Source: Pluralibacter gergoviae ATCC 33028 = NBRC 105706 | Lineage (GTDB): Bacteria > Pseudomonadota > Gammaproteobacteria > Enterobacterales > Enterobacteriaceae | NCBI RefSeq assembly: GCF_001598855.1 | Contig: NZ_BCZS01000004.1 | Location: forward strand, 124,001 to 188,000 | Direction of reading: 5' to 3' | DNA: 64,000 nucleotides | Part shown: one piece after another, positions 54,954 through 64,000 of the stretch | Layout of the letters: each line of letters opens with the position of its first letter | Position numbering within the stretch: position 1 is the first letter of the stretch | Notes under the pieces: model-generated | Seen by the model: the letters and a program-made list of their open reading frames with translations, nothing else | Told to the model about the DNA's origin: nothing | Databases searched by the model: none | Position numbers and translations under genes: made by a program

Positions 54954-56372
54954 CTAGCGGCGCGCCCGGCGGCGCAGCCACCAGATCACCAGCAGGATAA
55001 CGATAATTACCCCGACGACCATCCCCGGCACAATCATCGGCTGCACGCGGGCCAGCAACGGCTTCGGCCCTCCGGCGCGCACCTCGCTGACGTCAGCCTC
55101 GGTGACGCTCACCGCGCTGTTGCCGTACTTCTGCAGCACGAAATTGGCGATATCGGCTACCTGCTTGTCCGTCAGCTCGCCGACGTAGGAGCCTTCGCCG
55201 AAGCCCGGCATCAGCACGTGCTTGCCGTCCGCCTGGCGATCGACGCCCAGCAGGATAGTGGCAATCAGGTTTGACGGGTTGCTCCCCGAGGTGGCGGAGT
55301 TGTTGAACAGGGAGGGATAGGCCTGATTGCGGCTGCCGCTGCCGTCCGGCTGGTGGCAGCTGGCGCAGTAACCGCTGTAAAGCGCCTCGCCGCCGTTGAG
55401 CGTGTGGTTGACGTTGGGCGGATTTGCGCCGCGCAGGTTAAGCTCGACGTTATAGTGCGGCTGCGCCGGGGCACTGCCCTCCGCGCCGCCTTTACCTTCT
55501 TCACCCTGAGCGGGCACCGTCTTCAGATAGGTCACAATCGCCCGCAGCTCCCGCTCGCTCAGGTGCTGAAAGCTGTGCTCTACGGCTTCGGCCATCGGCC
55601 CCGCCGCCTGCCCGCGGCCTGCGGCCCGGCCCGTTTTCAGGTAGTTCACCAGCTCCTGCTCACTCCAGCCGCCAATACCCGCGTGCGGATCGGAAGTGAT
55701 ATTGGGCGCGTACCACGAGCCCAGCTGCGCCCCCGCCAGGAAGCGGGAGTCGTCCTCCGCCATCATCACGTTGCGCGGCGTGTGGCAGGTGCCGCAGTGG
55801 GCCGCGCCCTGCACCAGCGCCGCGCCTTCGTTCCACATATCGCCCTTCGCCGGGTCCGGCGTAAAACGGGCATTGTCCAGATAGAGCAGGTTCCACGCCG
55901 CCATGGAGAGACGAATATTGAACGGAAACGGCAGCGCAGTCTCGTGCGCCGCCGGTTCGTCGACCGGCGCGACGCCGTGCATAAAGTAGGTATAGAGGGC
56001 GTGGATCTCGTCATCGCTCAGGCGGGTGTAGGCGGTGTACGGCATCGCCGGGTAGAGGTGAGCGCCATCCTTGCGAATACCGGTCCGCAGGGCGGCGGCA
56101 AACTCGGCCTCGGAATAGCCGCCAATGCCGTATTTGACCGACGGCGTGATGTTAGTCGCGTAGATGGTGCCCATGGGCGAGGCGATGCCGTAGCCCCCGG
56201 CGTAGGGTTTCCCCTGCTGCGGGGTATTGGTGTGGCAGGCCATGCAGTCTGAGGCGACGGCAAGCGCTTTGCCTCTGGCAATCAAATCCCCGTCAATGTT
56301 CTCACCGGCGTGGGCCGCGAGGCCGCAGCCCAGCAGCAGCGCCGCGCTCAGGGAATGCGCAATTTTGTTCAT
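54954..56372 (-). CDS. Triheme cytochrome c subunit of a membrane-bound dehydrogenase
   Basis: A 472-residue precursor with signal peptide ending AAHA-GE. Three heme motifs, CMACH, CGTCH and CASCH, lie near residues 42, 190 and 345. The C-terminus has a membrane anchor ([19 protein letters not shown]) followed by an Arg-rich end. It is the electron-accepting subunit of gluconate/sorbitol/alcohol dehydrogenase complexes and passes electrons to ubiquinone. It overlaps the flavoprotein gene by four bases. Confidence 0.92.
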   Translation of the reverse strand: MNKIAHSLSAALLLGCGLAAHAGENIDGDLIARGKALAVASDCMACHTNTPQQGKPYAGGYGIASPMGTIYATNITPSVKYGIGGYSEAEFAAALRTGIRKDGAHLYPAMPYTAYTRLSDDEIHALYTYFMHGVAPVDEPAAHETALPFPFNIRLSMAAWNLLYLDNARFTPDPAKGDMWNEGAALVQGAAHCGTCHTPRNVMMAEDDSRFLAGAQLGSWYAPNITSDPHAGIGGWSEQELVNYLKTGRAAGRGQAAGPMAEAVEHSFQHLSERELRAIVTYLKTVPAQGEEGKGGAEGSAPAQPHYNVELNLRGANPPNVNHTLNGGEALYSGYCASCHQPDGSGSRNQAYPSLFNNSATSGSNPSNLIATILLGVDRQADGKHVLMPGFGEGSYVGELTDKQVADIANFVLQKYGNSAVSVTEADVSEVRAGGPKPLLARVQPMIVPGMVVGVIIVILLVIWWLRRRARR

Positions 56373-58021
56373 TTTCCCTCCAGGACGCGAAGCACGTCGT
56401 TGGCCGCCTTGAGGCCCAGCGCCGCCATCGTGAGGGTAGTGTTAACCACGCTGGCAGAGGCCATCGCGCCGCCGCCCGGGATCCAGAGATTGGCGTGATC
56501 GTGGGCGCGGCAGTTGCCGTCCACCACCGACGTCTTCGGATCGCTGCCCATGATGTGGCCGCCCATAATGTGATTGTTGGCGTTCAGCTTGTCGTTGATG
56601 ACAAACTCTTCCGCATCAAACAGGTCGCCTATCTGCCGCAGCTGGGTTTTCACCACCTCCAGCCCCTTGCGCACGTAGTCCCCGACGTCATAGTGGATGT
56701 CCGGACAGGCCAGGCCGTGCCTGTCTTTGCGGGTCGGGCTCAGGGTCAGGCGGTTGTTGGGGTCCGGCAGCGGCTCCAGACTGATGGAGAGATCCACCGA
56801 GCGGCTGGCGCGGTCGCGCACCGCCTCCTGCAGCGCTTTACCCACCGCGCCCTTTTTCAGGACCTCAACGGCGGACGGAATGACCCGGTTGATGTTGTTG
56901 ATGATGATTTTATTGGCGGAGTGGTCGGCGCGGAAGCCGCCGTCGCGATAGCCCACCATGCAGCTGCTCTGCGCCGGGCCGCGGCCAATCCACAGCGGCT
57001 CGCGGGCAAGGAATGAGCAGTGCAGGCCGGAGTGATCCATCATGTTGCGCCCCACCTGATCGGAGCTGTTGGCGATACCGTTCGGGTTCTTCTCATTGGC
57101 CGCTAGCAGCAACAGGCGCGGGTTTTCAATCCCGTTGCAGGCCAGAACGAAGGCTTTACCGCTCGCCCGGTGGGAGGCGTGCGCCGTGTCATACCAGTGG
57201 ACGCCGGTCACGCGGTTGTCGTCGTCGGTGTCGATTTTGTATACCACCGCCTCGGGGATCACCTTCGCCCCCTTGTGCTCGGCGCGCTCAACGTGGTGGA
57301 TGCCGTTGTACATCGCCCCGATAGGACAAATGGGCTGGCAGTTATTGTTGCCGCAGCAGGTCGGCCGCTCCTGCCAGGGCCGGGTGCTGCGCCCCTGCGG
57401 GATCGGCACCGATTTAAAACCGTGGGGATTGACAATCTCGGCGATGCGCCTGTCGCCGTAGGCCCAGGGCACCATATCCATCGGATAGGGCCTGCTGCGC
57501 TCGGAGGGGGACTGCCACTCCGGGTTGTTGGGCCCGGCGACGCCAATCTCCTCTTCGGCTTTGCTGTACCAGGGCTCTATCTCCTCATACGAGATAGGCC
57601 AGTCGCGGCCAACGCCGTAAAGGGACTTCATGCGAAAATCGTTGGGATGGTTGCGCCAGCAGGAGGCGGCCCAGTGCCAGGTGGTGCCGCCCACCACCCG
57701 CAGGTAGCCCTGCCTGAAGCCAGAGCCGTTGGGGCCGGTCAGCTTGATATAGTCGTTCTCCGGGAAATAGAGCGGCGCGGTGGCGTACTCCGACTGGGGA
57801 TAGAGTCCCTGGAAATCCGAGCCGGCGCGGTTGCGCAGCGGCATATTGCGCCAGTTCTCGACCACCTGGCCACGCTCAATGCGCGGGCCCGCCTCCAGCA
57901 CCAGCACCGAATAGCCCTGACTGACCAGGGCATTCGCCATCAGGCCGCCTACGATGCCGGAACCGACAATAACCACGTCGGCTTCTGCATCGCCGTTCGC
58001 ATTTATGATTGGGCTTTTCAC
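56369..58021 (-). CDS. GMC flavoprotein subunit of a gluconate/sorbitol-type dehydrogenase
   Basis: A 550-residue GMC oxidoreductase. The FAD fold is VVIVGSGIVGGLMANALVSQG (core GSGIVGG) with VLEAGP. It has the cluster motif CCGNNNCQPICP, which in related fungal-type FAD-dependent glucose and bacterial dehydrogenases binds a 3Fe-4S centre. Catalytic His candidates are in NNHIMGGHIMG and the C-terminal SASVVNTTLTM. It oxidises a sugar or sugar acid in the periplasm; the exact substrate is unknown. It lacks its own signal and probably exports with the Tat subunit. Confidence 0.88.
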   Translation of the reverse strand: MKSPIINANGDAEADVVIVGSGIVGGLMANALVSQGYSVLVLEAGPRIERGQVVENWRNMPLRNRAGSDFQGLYPQSEYATAPLYFPENDYIKLTGPNGSGFRQGYLRVVGGTTWHWAASCWRNHPNDFRMKSLYGVGRDWPISYEEIEPWYSKAEEEIGVAGPNNPEWQSPSERSRPYPMDMVPWAYGDRRIAEIVNPHGFKSVPIPQGRSTRPWQERPTCCGNNNCQPICPIGAMYNGIHHVERAEHKGAKVIPEAVVYKIDTDDDNRVTGVHWYDTAHASHRASGKAFVLACNGIENPRLLLLAANEKNPNGIANSSDQVGRNMMDHSGLHCSFLAREPLWIGRGPAQSSCMVGYRDGGFRADHSANKIIINNINRVIPSAVEVLKKGAVGKALQEAVRDRASRSVDLSISLEPLPDPNNRLTLSPTRKDRHGLACPDIHYDVGDYVRKGLEVVKTQLRQIGDLFDAEEFVINDKLNANNHIMGGHIMGSDPKTSVVDGNCRAHDHANLWIPGGGAMASASVVNTTLTMAALGLKAANDVLRVLEGK

Positions 58022-58602
58022 GCATTGTCCTCGTTGGTTGCTAATACGGCAGGTAAATCGATGGCGGGTACGGAAGGCTGGCGGGTTACGCCGGGCGGCA
58101 GGTCAGTCCACCACAGGGGCCCGAAGGTGCACCAGGTGGGCACAATCAGCGCATCCTGTACGGTGCGGTACATCAGGGCCTCTTTGTAAGCGACCAGCTG
58201 GCTGTTATCGACGCTTGCGGGATCGACAGTGCCGGTATACCACGCGGTGACAATGGCCTGAATCGTCTCCGCCATCCCCCGCTCCCGGGCCATCTGATTA
58301 AAAACCTGCGCGTCTGCCGCCTGCTGGCTGAGCGCGTACAGGGCGCTAAGGTGCTGGCTCAGCTGCGGAAAACGGGCGTTCAGTGCGGAAAAATAGCGGG
58401 CGGAAAGCGCAACGTCTAACGGCTCAAACCCGGTAATTTTTTGCGAAATCTGCAAAAACTGGGCGTATTCAAGCGGCGCGGAGGCAGCCTGGGCCCGCTC
58501 CGCGTGGGTTATTGTTGAATAGGGTAACAGGCTGGCGGTGACCATTACGGCCGCCATCTTTACCAGCGCCTCTCTGCGGGTCAGCGAGGTGTGTAACGAC
58601 AT
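58018..58602 (-). CDS. Tat-exported small subunit of the dehydrogenase
   Basis: A 194-residue protein of the gluconate 2-dehydrogenase gamma/sorbitol dehydrogenase small-subunit type. The N-terminus SLTRREALVKMAAVMVTASL is a twin-arginine signal. Characteristic late segments are AIVTAWYTGTVD and PTWCTFGPLWWTDLPPGV. It carries the flavoprotein across the membrane by hitchhiking. The ATG at 58602 follows GGAGCTGAGT. It overlaps the next gene by four bases and is first in the operon. Confidence 0.86.
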   Translation of the reverse strand: MSLHTSLTRREALVKMAAVMVTASLLPYSTITHAERAQAASAPLEYAQFLQISQKITGFEPLDVALSARYFSALNARFPQLSQHLSALYALSQQAADAQVFNQMARERGMAETIQAIVTAWYTGTVDPASVDNSQLVAYKEALMYRTVQDALIVPTWCTFGPLWWTDLPPGVTRQPSVPAIDLPAVLATNEDNA

Positions 58603-59193
58603 ACTCAGCTCCATAAGATATCAGTGCTATTAATTCATTACGTTCACGCCCCTTCGCGCTGCGTCGGCAAAGGGTAAGTCGTATATAAATGCGCGGTGAA
58701 CGTAAGGAAGGCGAAGTAATTTACCATCGGAAATTAGGTTTGTGACTGTCTTCTATTACTGGTTTTTTTTAACAAGATGATTAAAAAATTAAGGGTAGTT
58801 TGGCTAATATTGCGAACCAGGAAATGATAATGGCGCTGCATCTTAACTCGTTAAAAATCATAGTGAGGTATTACTGAAATAGAACCTCCGCTTTTTAAAT
58901 AATAGTCTTAGATATAAAATCTATTGATTTACAAATAGTTATAAACCATACCACTGGGTAAAAAAACCTTGCTCCGTATTATTAATAAGCAGATTAGTTT
59001 TAATTATGAAATATCGCACTGAGAAATGCGTAAGTTTTTATAATAGAGAAGAAACAAGTGGAGTAACTATAAGGCGCCATGACAATAGCGCTCAATTTGC
59101 TAATTGACATAAACCGGGGGTCCGTGCCATTAAAAAAGCGAGGGGTTCCCCTCGCGTCATAAAAAGCATTAGCAATACAGCGATAAATAGCGG
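58603..59193. other. AT-rich gap between the dehydrogenase operon and ygeV
   Basis: This 590-base stretch has no credible gene. It should contain the promoter of the dehydrogenase operon at its left end. GC content drops strongly from about 58730 to 59100. The ygeV terminator lies near its right end. Confidence 0.5.
59132..59155 (-). terminator. Terminator of ygeV
   Basis: On the minus strand GCGAGGGG-AA-CCCCTCGC is followed by TTTTTTA, 39 bases past the ygeV stop. The stem is perfect over eight pairs. Confidence 0.85.
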
Positions 59194-60972
59194 CTAGGTG
59201 CCAGCCAGCTCATATTTCTTAATTTTACGGTACAGCGTCGCAATACCAATCCCCAGCTCGTCCGCCGCCTGCTTCTTGTTGCTGTAGCGGGAAAGCGCGT
59301 CGCGGATCATCTGGCGCTCCATCTCCTCCAGCGCGGTAACGCTCTCCTCCGCCGGCGCGGCCGGAGAAGCGCCGCTGCGCGGCGGCTCCGGTTCAGCTAC
59401 CTCGCTGCTACTGATAAGGTTTGGCGGCAGCAGCGACATATCAATAATTTCGCCGGAGGGCACGACGTTGACCAGATACTCCATCAGGTTGCTCAGCTCG
59501 CGGATGTTGCCCGGCCAGCGGTAGCGCTTGAGGAAGGCGATAACGTCCGGCGCGACGCCGGGATAGACCAGATCCAGGCGGCGGGTGTGCAGATGGAGGA
59601 AGTAGTGGATAAGCAGCTCAATGTCGTCCTGGCGCTCGCGCAGCGGCGGCAGGCGCAGCGGGATGACGTTGAGGCGATAGTAGAGATCTTCGCGGAATTT
59701 GCCGGCGGCAATGTACTGCTCAAGGTTCTGGTTGGTCGCCGAGATAATGCGGATATCCACCGGCACCGGATGGCTGGCGCCTACCGGCTGGATCTCGCGC
59801 GACTCGATGGCCCGCAGCAGCTTGGCCTGCAGGGTCAGCGGCATATCGCCGATTTCATCGAGAAACAGGGTGCCGTTGTTGGCCGCCTGAATGAGTCCGG
59901 TCTTGCCGTTCGCCGACGCGCCGGTAAAGGCGCCCTTCACGTAGCCAAACAGCTCGCTCTCCAGCAGCTGCTCGGGAATGGCGGCGCAGTTAATAGCGAT
60001 AAAGGGCTTCGCCTGGCGGTCGCTCAGCTTGTGGATAGCGCGGGCGACCACCTCTTTGCCGGTGCCGCTTTCGCCGACGATCATCACGCTCGACGGGCTC
60101 GGCGCCACCCGGGCAATCAGCTTTTTCAGCTGGCGCATGGGCCGACATTCGCCGACCATCGCCTCAATCTGCGGCCCCTCCTGCGCGCTGCTGAAGTCCG
60201 CCGAGGAGTGGGACTGGTGGAAGGCCATCAGAAACAGCCACTGGTCCTGCACCGCGTGCAGCTGGCCGATGATCAGCTCCTTGCGGTCGTCAAAGGAGAT
60301 AACGTGCTGCATGTGGCCGTGCTTGAAGTTATCCTCAAAAGTCAGCGGCTGAAAATGTAGCGCCTTGCCGATCAGGCCTCCCTGATTAATGCCCATAATT
60401 TTCAATGCGGTCTGGTTAGCGAATTTCACCTTTTGGTCATTACCGACCACCAGCACGCCCTGATCCATATTTTCGATCATCGTCAAAAATATTTTCTGAA
60501 TATTATCGCCGCCGCCCTGATCGTGCAAAAAGCGCGAAACAAATATGCTGGAAACGTGGCGAACGTAGTCGGAGAACTCCTGAATGTTATCATTAATGCG
60601 CTCCTGCTGTTCGCGGGTCAGCGCCACCAGACTAATAACGCCGACGCACTGGTCGTGGTATATTACCGGCGTACCGAGAAAGGCCTTTTCTTCGCACTTC
60701 TCTTTATTTGTGCAATCTTTACAGAGCGGATCAAAACGGGAATGGGTCACCACTTTTTCCCGCTTTGTTTCTATAATGTAACTAAGAAGTCGAGAGTTTG
60801 TATCCAACTTCTGCCCAAGCTGTTTACTGAACATGCCCGTGCCGGCAACGCGGTATAGGGCACTATCGACAATCTCAACTTCCAGCTGGAGCACGCCGGA
60901 CAGCATCCTGGCAAACTTTTGAATTGTAGGCTGAATTTGCATCAGCACCGAGGGCTTAGTGGACGGTATCAT
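59194..60972 (-). CDS. ygeV: Sigma-54-dependent activator YgeV
   Basis: A 592-residue activator. The N-terminal sensor has a cysteine cluster (CKDCTNKEKCEEKAF) that may bind metal. A PAS-like part follows (MIENMDQGVLVVGNDQKVKFA). The AAA+ domain has Walker A GESGTGKE, the sigma-54 loop GAFTGA and Walker B LFLDEIGD. The C-terminal Fis-type HTH is NKKQAADELGIGIATLYRKI. It matches E. coli YgeV throughout. It is divergent from ygeW, whose promoter is sigma-54 type. Confidence 0.92.
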   Translation of the reverse strand: MIPSTKPSVLMQIQPTIQKFARMLSGVLQLEVEIVDSALYRVAGTGMFSKQLGQKLDTNSRLLSYIIETKREKVVTHSRFDPLCKDCTNKEKCEEKAFLGTPVIYHDQCVGVISLVALTREQQERINDNIQEFSDYVRHVSSIFVSRFLHDQGGGDNIQKIFLTMIENMDQGVLVVGNDQKVKFANQTALKIMGINQGGLIGKALHFQPLTFEDNFKHGHMQHVISFDDRKELIIGQLHAVQDQWLFLMAFHQSHSSADFSSAQEGPQIEAMVGECRPMRQLKKLIARVAPSPSSVMIVGESGTGKEVVARAIHKLSDRQAKPFIAINCAAIPEQLLESELFGYVKGAFTGASANGKTGLIQAANNGTLFLDEIGDMPLTLQAKLLRAIESREIQPVGASHPVPVDIRIISATNQNLEQYIAAGKFREDLYYRLNVIPLRLPPLRERQDDIELLIHYFLHLHTRRLDLVYPGVAPDVIAFLKRYRWPGNIRELSNLMEYLVNVVPSGEIIDMSLLPPNLISSSEVAEPEPPRSGASPAAPAEESVTALEEMERQMIRDALSRYSNKKQAADELGIGIATLYRKIKKYELAGT

Positions 60973-61074
60973 AATCGACCTTTGTTATATTGCTCACCTG
61001 GCGCATCACCAGTAGATAATTTTTTATTATTTGCCGGGATGATAACACCCTCAGTACCGGCACGCGTTGATATA

Positions 61075-61120
61075 GATTGCGCTCTCTCCCCCTCGTTATA
61101 TGAAATATGCTGTCGCAATC
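61075..61120. promoter_or_regulatory. Candidate activator-binding inverted repeat between ygeV and ygeW
   Basis: GATTGCG (61075-61081) and CGCAATC (61114-61120) are exact inverted copies 32 bases apart, about 230 bases before the -24 element. This is a typical distance for an enhancer site of a sigma-54 activator. The rest of 60973-61458 has no gene. Confidence 0.4.
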
Positions 61121-61346
61121 ACATTTTCATCTCAATGTGATAATGACGGCAGAGGAATTATCAATTTGGATTGAGTCAACGGCGATAATCCGCCGGATGG
61201 TCACTGCATAAATGTCGCGCTGCAACAAAAAACCGCGCTGGATCCCTCGGGCAATTTCAGGACGCGCCCTTTCCTGCGCTTAAATTCGTGATAAACCTCG
61301 CAGAATCTTCGTCATTCAATGTCGGTCCCGCACCTTGCCGGGGAAC

Positions 61347-61362
61347 TGGCACGCTTATTGTT
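61347..61362 (+). promoter_or_regulatory. Sigma-54 promoter of ygeWXY
   Basis: TGGCACG-CTTA-TTGTT matches the consensus TGGCACG-N4-TTGCW at all but one base. It lies 97 bases before the ygeW start and fits control by the adjacent YgeV. Confidence 0.82.
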
Positions 61363-61458
61363 AGTGTTATTCCAGCGCTGGCAGTCAGCATTCGGCATTC
61401 ACGCTCATCCGACCGCACAGCAATCATTAAGCCCGTCATTCACGACCAGGATTGAAAC

Positions 61459-62646
61459 ATGAAAACTGTTAACGAACTGATTAAGGATATCAACAAGCTC
61501 AACTCTCACCTCAGCGAGAAGGACTTCCTGCTGACCTGGGAACAGTCGCCGGATGAACTGAAGCAGGTGCTGGACGTCGCGGCGGCCCTGAAGACGCTGC
61601 GCGCTGAAAATATCGCCACCAAAGTGTTTAATAGCGGCCTGGGCATCTCGGTCTTTCGCGATAACTCCACCCGCACCCGCTTCTCCTATGCCTCGGCGCT
61701 GAACCTGTTAGGCCTCGCCCAGCAGGATCTGGACGAAGGTAAATCGCAGATCGCCCACGGCGAAACGGTGCGCGAAACCGCCAACATGATCTCCTTCTGC
61801 GCCGACGCCATCGGTATCCGCGACGACATGTTCCTCGGCGCCGGTAACGCCTATATGCGCGAAGTCGGCGCAGCGCTGGACGACGGCCACAAGCAGGGCG
61901 TGCTGCCCCAGCGCCCGGCGCTGATTAACCTGCAGTGCGATATCGACCACCCGACCCAGTCGATGGCCGACCTGGCGTGGCTGCGCGAGCACTTCGGCTC
62001 GCTGGAAAACCTCAAGGGCAAGAAGATCGCCATGACCTGGGCCTACTCCCCGAGCTACGGCAAGCCCCTCTCCGTGCCGCAGGGCATCATCGGCCTGATG
62101 ACCCGCTTCGGTATGGACGTCACCCTCGCCCACCCGGAAGGCTATGACCTGATCCCGGACGTCATCGAAGTGGCGAAAAATAACGCCAAAGCCTCCGGCG
62201 GCAGCTTCCGTCAGGTAACCAGCATGGAAGAGGCGTTTAAAGACGCCGATATCGTTTATCCGAAGTCCTGGGCACCGTACAAGGTGATGGAGAAACGCAC
62301 CGAGCTGCTGCGCGCCAACGACCACGACGGCCTGAAGGCGCTGGAAAAAGCCTGCCTTGAGCAGAATGCGAAGCACAAAGACTGGCACTGCACCGAAGAG
62401 ATGATGAAGCACACTCGCGACGGCGAAGCGCTGTACATGCACTGCCTGCCGGCAGACATCACCGGCGTCTCCTGCAAAGAGGGCGAAGTCACCGAAGCGG
62501 TGTTCGAGAAGTACCGCATTCCGACCTACAAAGAGGCGAGCTGGAAGCCGTACATCATCGCCGCGATGATCGTCTGCCGCAAATACGCCAACCCGGGCCA
62601 GGTGCTGGAGCAGCTGCTCAAAGAGGCGCAAAAGCGCATTAAGTAA
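61459..62646 (+). CDS. ygeW: Carbamoyltransferase-family protein YgeW
   Basis: A 395-residue knotted carbamoyltransferase. The carbamoyl-phosphate loop is SVFRDNSTRTRFSYA. Other family parts are QCDIDHPTQSMADL and MHCLPADITGVSC. It matches E. coli YgeW almost residue for residue. Its carbamoyl acceptor is not established; the context with YgeX suggests 2,3-diaminopropionate or its derivative. The ATG at 61459 follows AGGATTG. Confidence 0.93.
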   Translation: MKTVNELIKDINKLNSHLSEKDFLLTWEQSPDELKQVLDVAAALKTLRAENIATKVFNSGLGISVFRDNSTRTRFSYASALNLLGLAQQDLDEGKSQIAHGETVRETANMISFCADAIGIRDDMFLGAGNAYMREVGAALDDGHKQGVLPQRPALINLQCDIDHPTQSMADLAWLREHFGSLENLKGKKIAMTWAYSPSYGKPLSVPQGIIGLMTRFGMDVTLAHPEGYDLIPDVIEVAKNNAKASGGSFRQVTSMEEAFKDADIVYPKSWAPYKVMEKRTELLRANDHDGLKALEKACLEQNAKHKDWHCTEEMMKHTRDGEALYMHCLPADITGVSCKEGEVTEAVFEKYRIPTYKEASWKPYIIAAMIVCRKYANPGQVLEQLLKEAQKRIK

Positions 62647-62707
62647 TCTCCCCCGGCTGGCCCGCGGGCCAGCCCCTCATTTTCGTCATGCATGATAAGG
62701 ACAGAGT

Positions 62708-63907
62708 ATGTCTGCTTTCTCACTGAAGATGGATATCGCCGACAACCGCTTTTTTACCGGGGAAACCTCCGCGCTGTTTTCCCGCCAGCAGGCGCGGCAG
62801 GCGCGCCACTTCCACCAGAAAATCGCCGGCTATAAGCCGACGCCGCTGGTCGCTCTCAACGAGCTGGCGAACCTGTTCGGCGTCAACAAAATTCTGGTTA
62901 AGGACGAGTCGCAGCGCTTCGGCCTTAACGCCTTCAAAATGCTCGGCGGCTCTTACGCCATCGCCCGGCTGCTGTGCGAAAAGTATCAGTTAGATATCGA
63001 CGCCCTCTCCTTTGAGAAACTGAAATCAAGCATCAAAGAGAAGATGACCTTCGCCACCACCACCGACGGCAACCACGGCCGCGGCGTGGCCTGGGCGGCG
63101 CAGCAGCTCGGCCAGAACGCGGTTGTCTATATGCCGAAAGGCTCCGCGCAGGAGCGCGTTGACGCCATCCTCAAGCTCGGCGCCGAGTGCATCGTCACCG
63201 ACATGAACTATGACGACACCGTGCGCTTCACTATGCAGACCGCGCAGAAGAACGGCTGGGAAGTGGTGCAGGACACCGCCTGGGAAGGCTATACCAAAAT
63301 CCCCACCTGGATCATGCAGGGCTACGCCACCCTCGCCGATGAGGCGGTCGAGCAGATTGCCTCGATGGGCATCGCCCGCCCGACCCACGTCCTGCTGCAG
63401 GGCGGCGTTGGCGCGATGGCCGGCGGCGTTCTCGGCTACCTGGCCGACGTCTACGGGCCGAAAAATCTGCACGCGATCGTCGTTGAGCCGGAACTGGCCG
63501 ACTGCCTCTACCGCTCCGGCATCAAGGGGCAGATCGTCAACGTCGGCGGAGATATGGCGACCATCATGGCGGGCCTCGCCTGCGGTGAGCCGAACCCGCT
63601 CGGCTGGGAAGTGCTGCGCAACTGCGCCAGCCAGTTCGTCTCCTGCCAGGACGCCGTCGCGGCGCTGGGCATGCGGGTGCTGGGCAATCCGCTGGGGCGC
63701 GACCCGCGCGTGATTTCCGGCGAATCCGGCGCCGTCGGCCTCGGGCTGCTGGCCGCCGTCCACTTTCATCCGCAGCGCGACGCGCTGATGCACAAGCTGA
63801 AGCTCGATAAAGATTCTGTGGTGCTGGTGATCAGCACCGAAGGCGATACCGACGTCAAGCACTATCGCGAAGTGGTCTGGGAAGGTAAACACCCGGCCGC
63901 GCAGTAA
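62708..63907 (+). CDS. ygeX: 2,3-diaminopropionate ammonia-lyase YgeX
   Basis: A 399-residue PLP enzyme that splits diaminopropionate to pyruvate and ammonia. The PLP lysine is K77 in LNAFKMLGGSYA, and the glycine-rich phosphate loop is QGGVGAMAGG. TTDGNHGRGVAWAA is typical of this fold type. It follows ygeW by 61 bases with AAGGACAGAG before the ATG. The next gene is ygeY. Confidence 0.95.
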   Translation: MSAFSLKMDIADNRFFTGETSALFSRQQARQARHFHQKIAGYKPTPLVALNELANLFGVNKILVKDESQRFGLNAFKMLGGSYAIARLLCEKYQLDIDALSFEKLKSSIKEKMTFATTTDGNHGRGVAWAAQQLGQNAVVYMPKGSAQERVDAILKLGAECIVTDMNYDDTVRFTMQTAQKNGWEVVQDTAWEGYTKIPTWIMQGYATLADEAVEQIASMGIARPTHVLLQGGVGAMAGGVLGYLADVYGPKNLHAIVVEPELADCLYRSGIKGQIVNVGGDMATIMAGLACGEPNPLGWEVLRNCASQFVSCQDAVAALGMRVLGNPLGRDPRVISGESGAVGLGLLAAVHFHPQRDALMHKLKLDKDSVVLVISTEGDTDVKHYREVVWEGKHPAAQ

Positions 63908-63965
63908 CCCACTGACTAAATTCCTCCCGCCGTGCGGGACATATTAAGGACTGGAGAACACATTC

Positions 63966-64000
63966 ATGGCTAAGCAAATTCCGTTTAAAGAGATCGTGGC
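63966..64000 (+). CDS. ygeY: YgeY peptidase/deacetylase, 5' end only
   Basis: The window ends 35 bases into this gene. The start encodes MAKQIPFKEIV, close to E. coli YgeY (MAKNIPFK), an M20-family metallohydrolase. It follows ygeX by 58 bases with a GGAGAAC site, giving the E. coli order ygeW-ygeX-ygeY. Confidence 0.85.
   Translation, partial: MAKQIPFKEIV

Overview
The window is a chromosomal segment of a motile, high-GC member of the Enterobacteriaceae. Gene order and protein sequences closely follow the E. coli/Salmonella ftnB-fliR-dcm region: ftnB-yecJ-yecR-ftnA-tyrP-yecA-tRNA(Leu,Cys,Gly)-pgsA-uvrC-uvrY-yecF-sdiA-tcy-dcyD-fliZA-fliC-fliDST-amyA-yedD, then fliE-fliR-rcsA-dsrB, then dsrA-yodC-yedI-vsr-dcm. 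The GC-rich coding style fits the Klebsiella/Enterobacter side of the family, for example a flagellated Klebsiella-like species. The species cannot be fixed from this sequence alone. No transposase, integrase, CRISPR array or prophage was seen.

Layout. (1) 0.3-9.2 kb: two ferritins (ftnB without ferroxidase ligands, ftnA complete), a DHA2-type MFS pump, an RpiB-like isomerase, the YecR lipoprotein, the tyrosine permease tyrP with TyrR boxes, yecA, three small poorly known genes, and a leuZ-cysT-glyW tRNA cluster. (2) 9.4-17.3 kb: pgsA, uvrC, uvrY (BarA partner), yecF, sdiA, and the cystine/D-cysteine module tcyN-tcyL-dcyD-tcyJ. (3) 17.4-22.4 kb: fliZ-fliA and fliC face fliDST, with clear FliA promoters between fliC and fliD. 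The fliC variable domain is AT-rich. (4) 22.5-30.1 kb: a variable stretch between the two flagellar blocks. It holds amyA, yedD, a chemoreceptor, two small envelope proteins, an MqsRA-like toxin-antitoxin pair, and a divergent HxlR regulator/metallo-hydrolase pair. (5) 30.2-41.2 kb: fliE divergent from fliFGHIJK-LMNOPQR, which encodes the MS ring, switch, export ATPase and export gate. (6) 41.5-42.3 kb: rcsA, an auxiliary capsule regulator, and dsrB.

(7) 42.4-50.0 kb: an accessory operon lies between dsrB and the recognisable sRNA gene dsrA, which are neighbours in E. coli. It encodes an AroE-like dehydrogenase, two paralogous FAD dehydrogenases of the 3-ketosteroid-dehydrogenase/fumarate-reductase type, a NIPSNAP protein between them, a TIM-barrel isomerase/dehydratase and an aromatic-acid:H+ symporter. 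A divergent IclR regulator sits upstream. This is the best candidate in the window for an undescribed pathway, most simply uptake and stepwise dehydrogenation (aromatisation) of a hydroaromatic or alicyclic acid. (8) 50.1-54.9 kb: a secreted nuclease/phosphatase-fold protein, dsrA, yodC, yedI, vsr and dcm. (9) 55.0-58.6 kb: a three-subunit membrane-bound dehydrogenase of the gluconate/sorbitol type (Tat-exported small subunit, GMC flavoprotein with a cysteine cluster, triheme cytochrome c). (10) 59.2-64 kb: ygeV, a sigma-54 activator, divergent from ygeW-ygeX-ygeY (cut by the window end), with a good -24/-12 promoter before ygeW.

All functional names rest on recognised protein families and remembered homologues. 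No database search was run.
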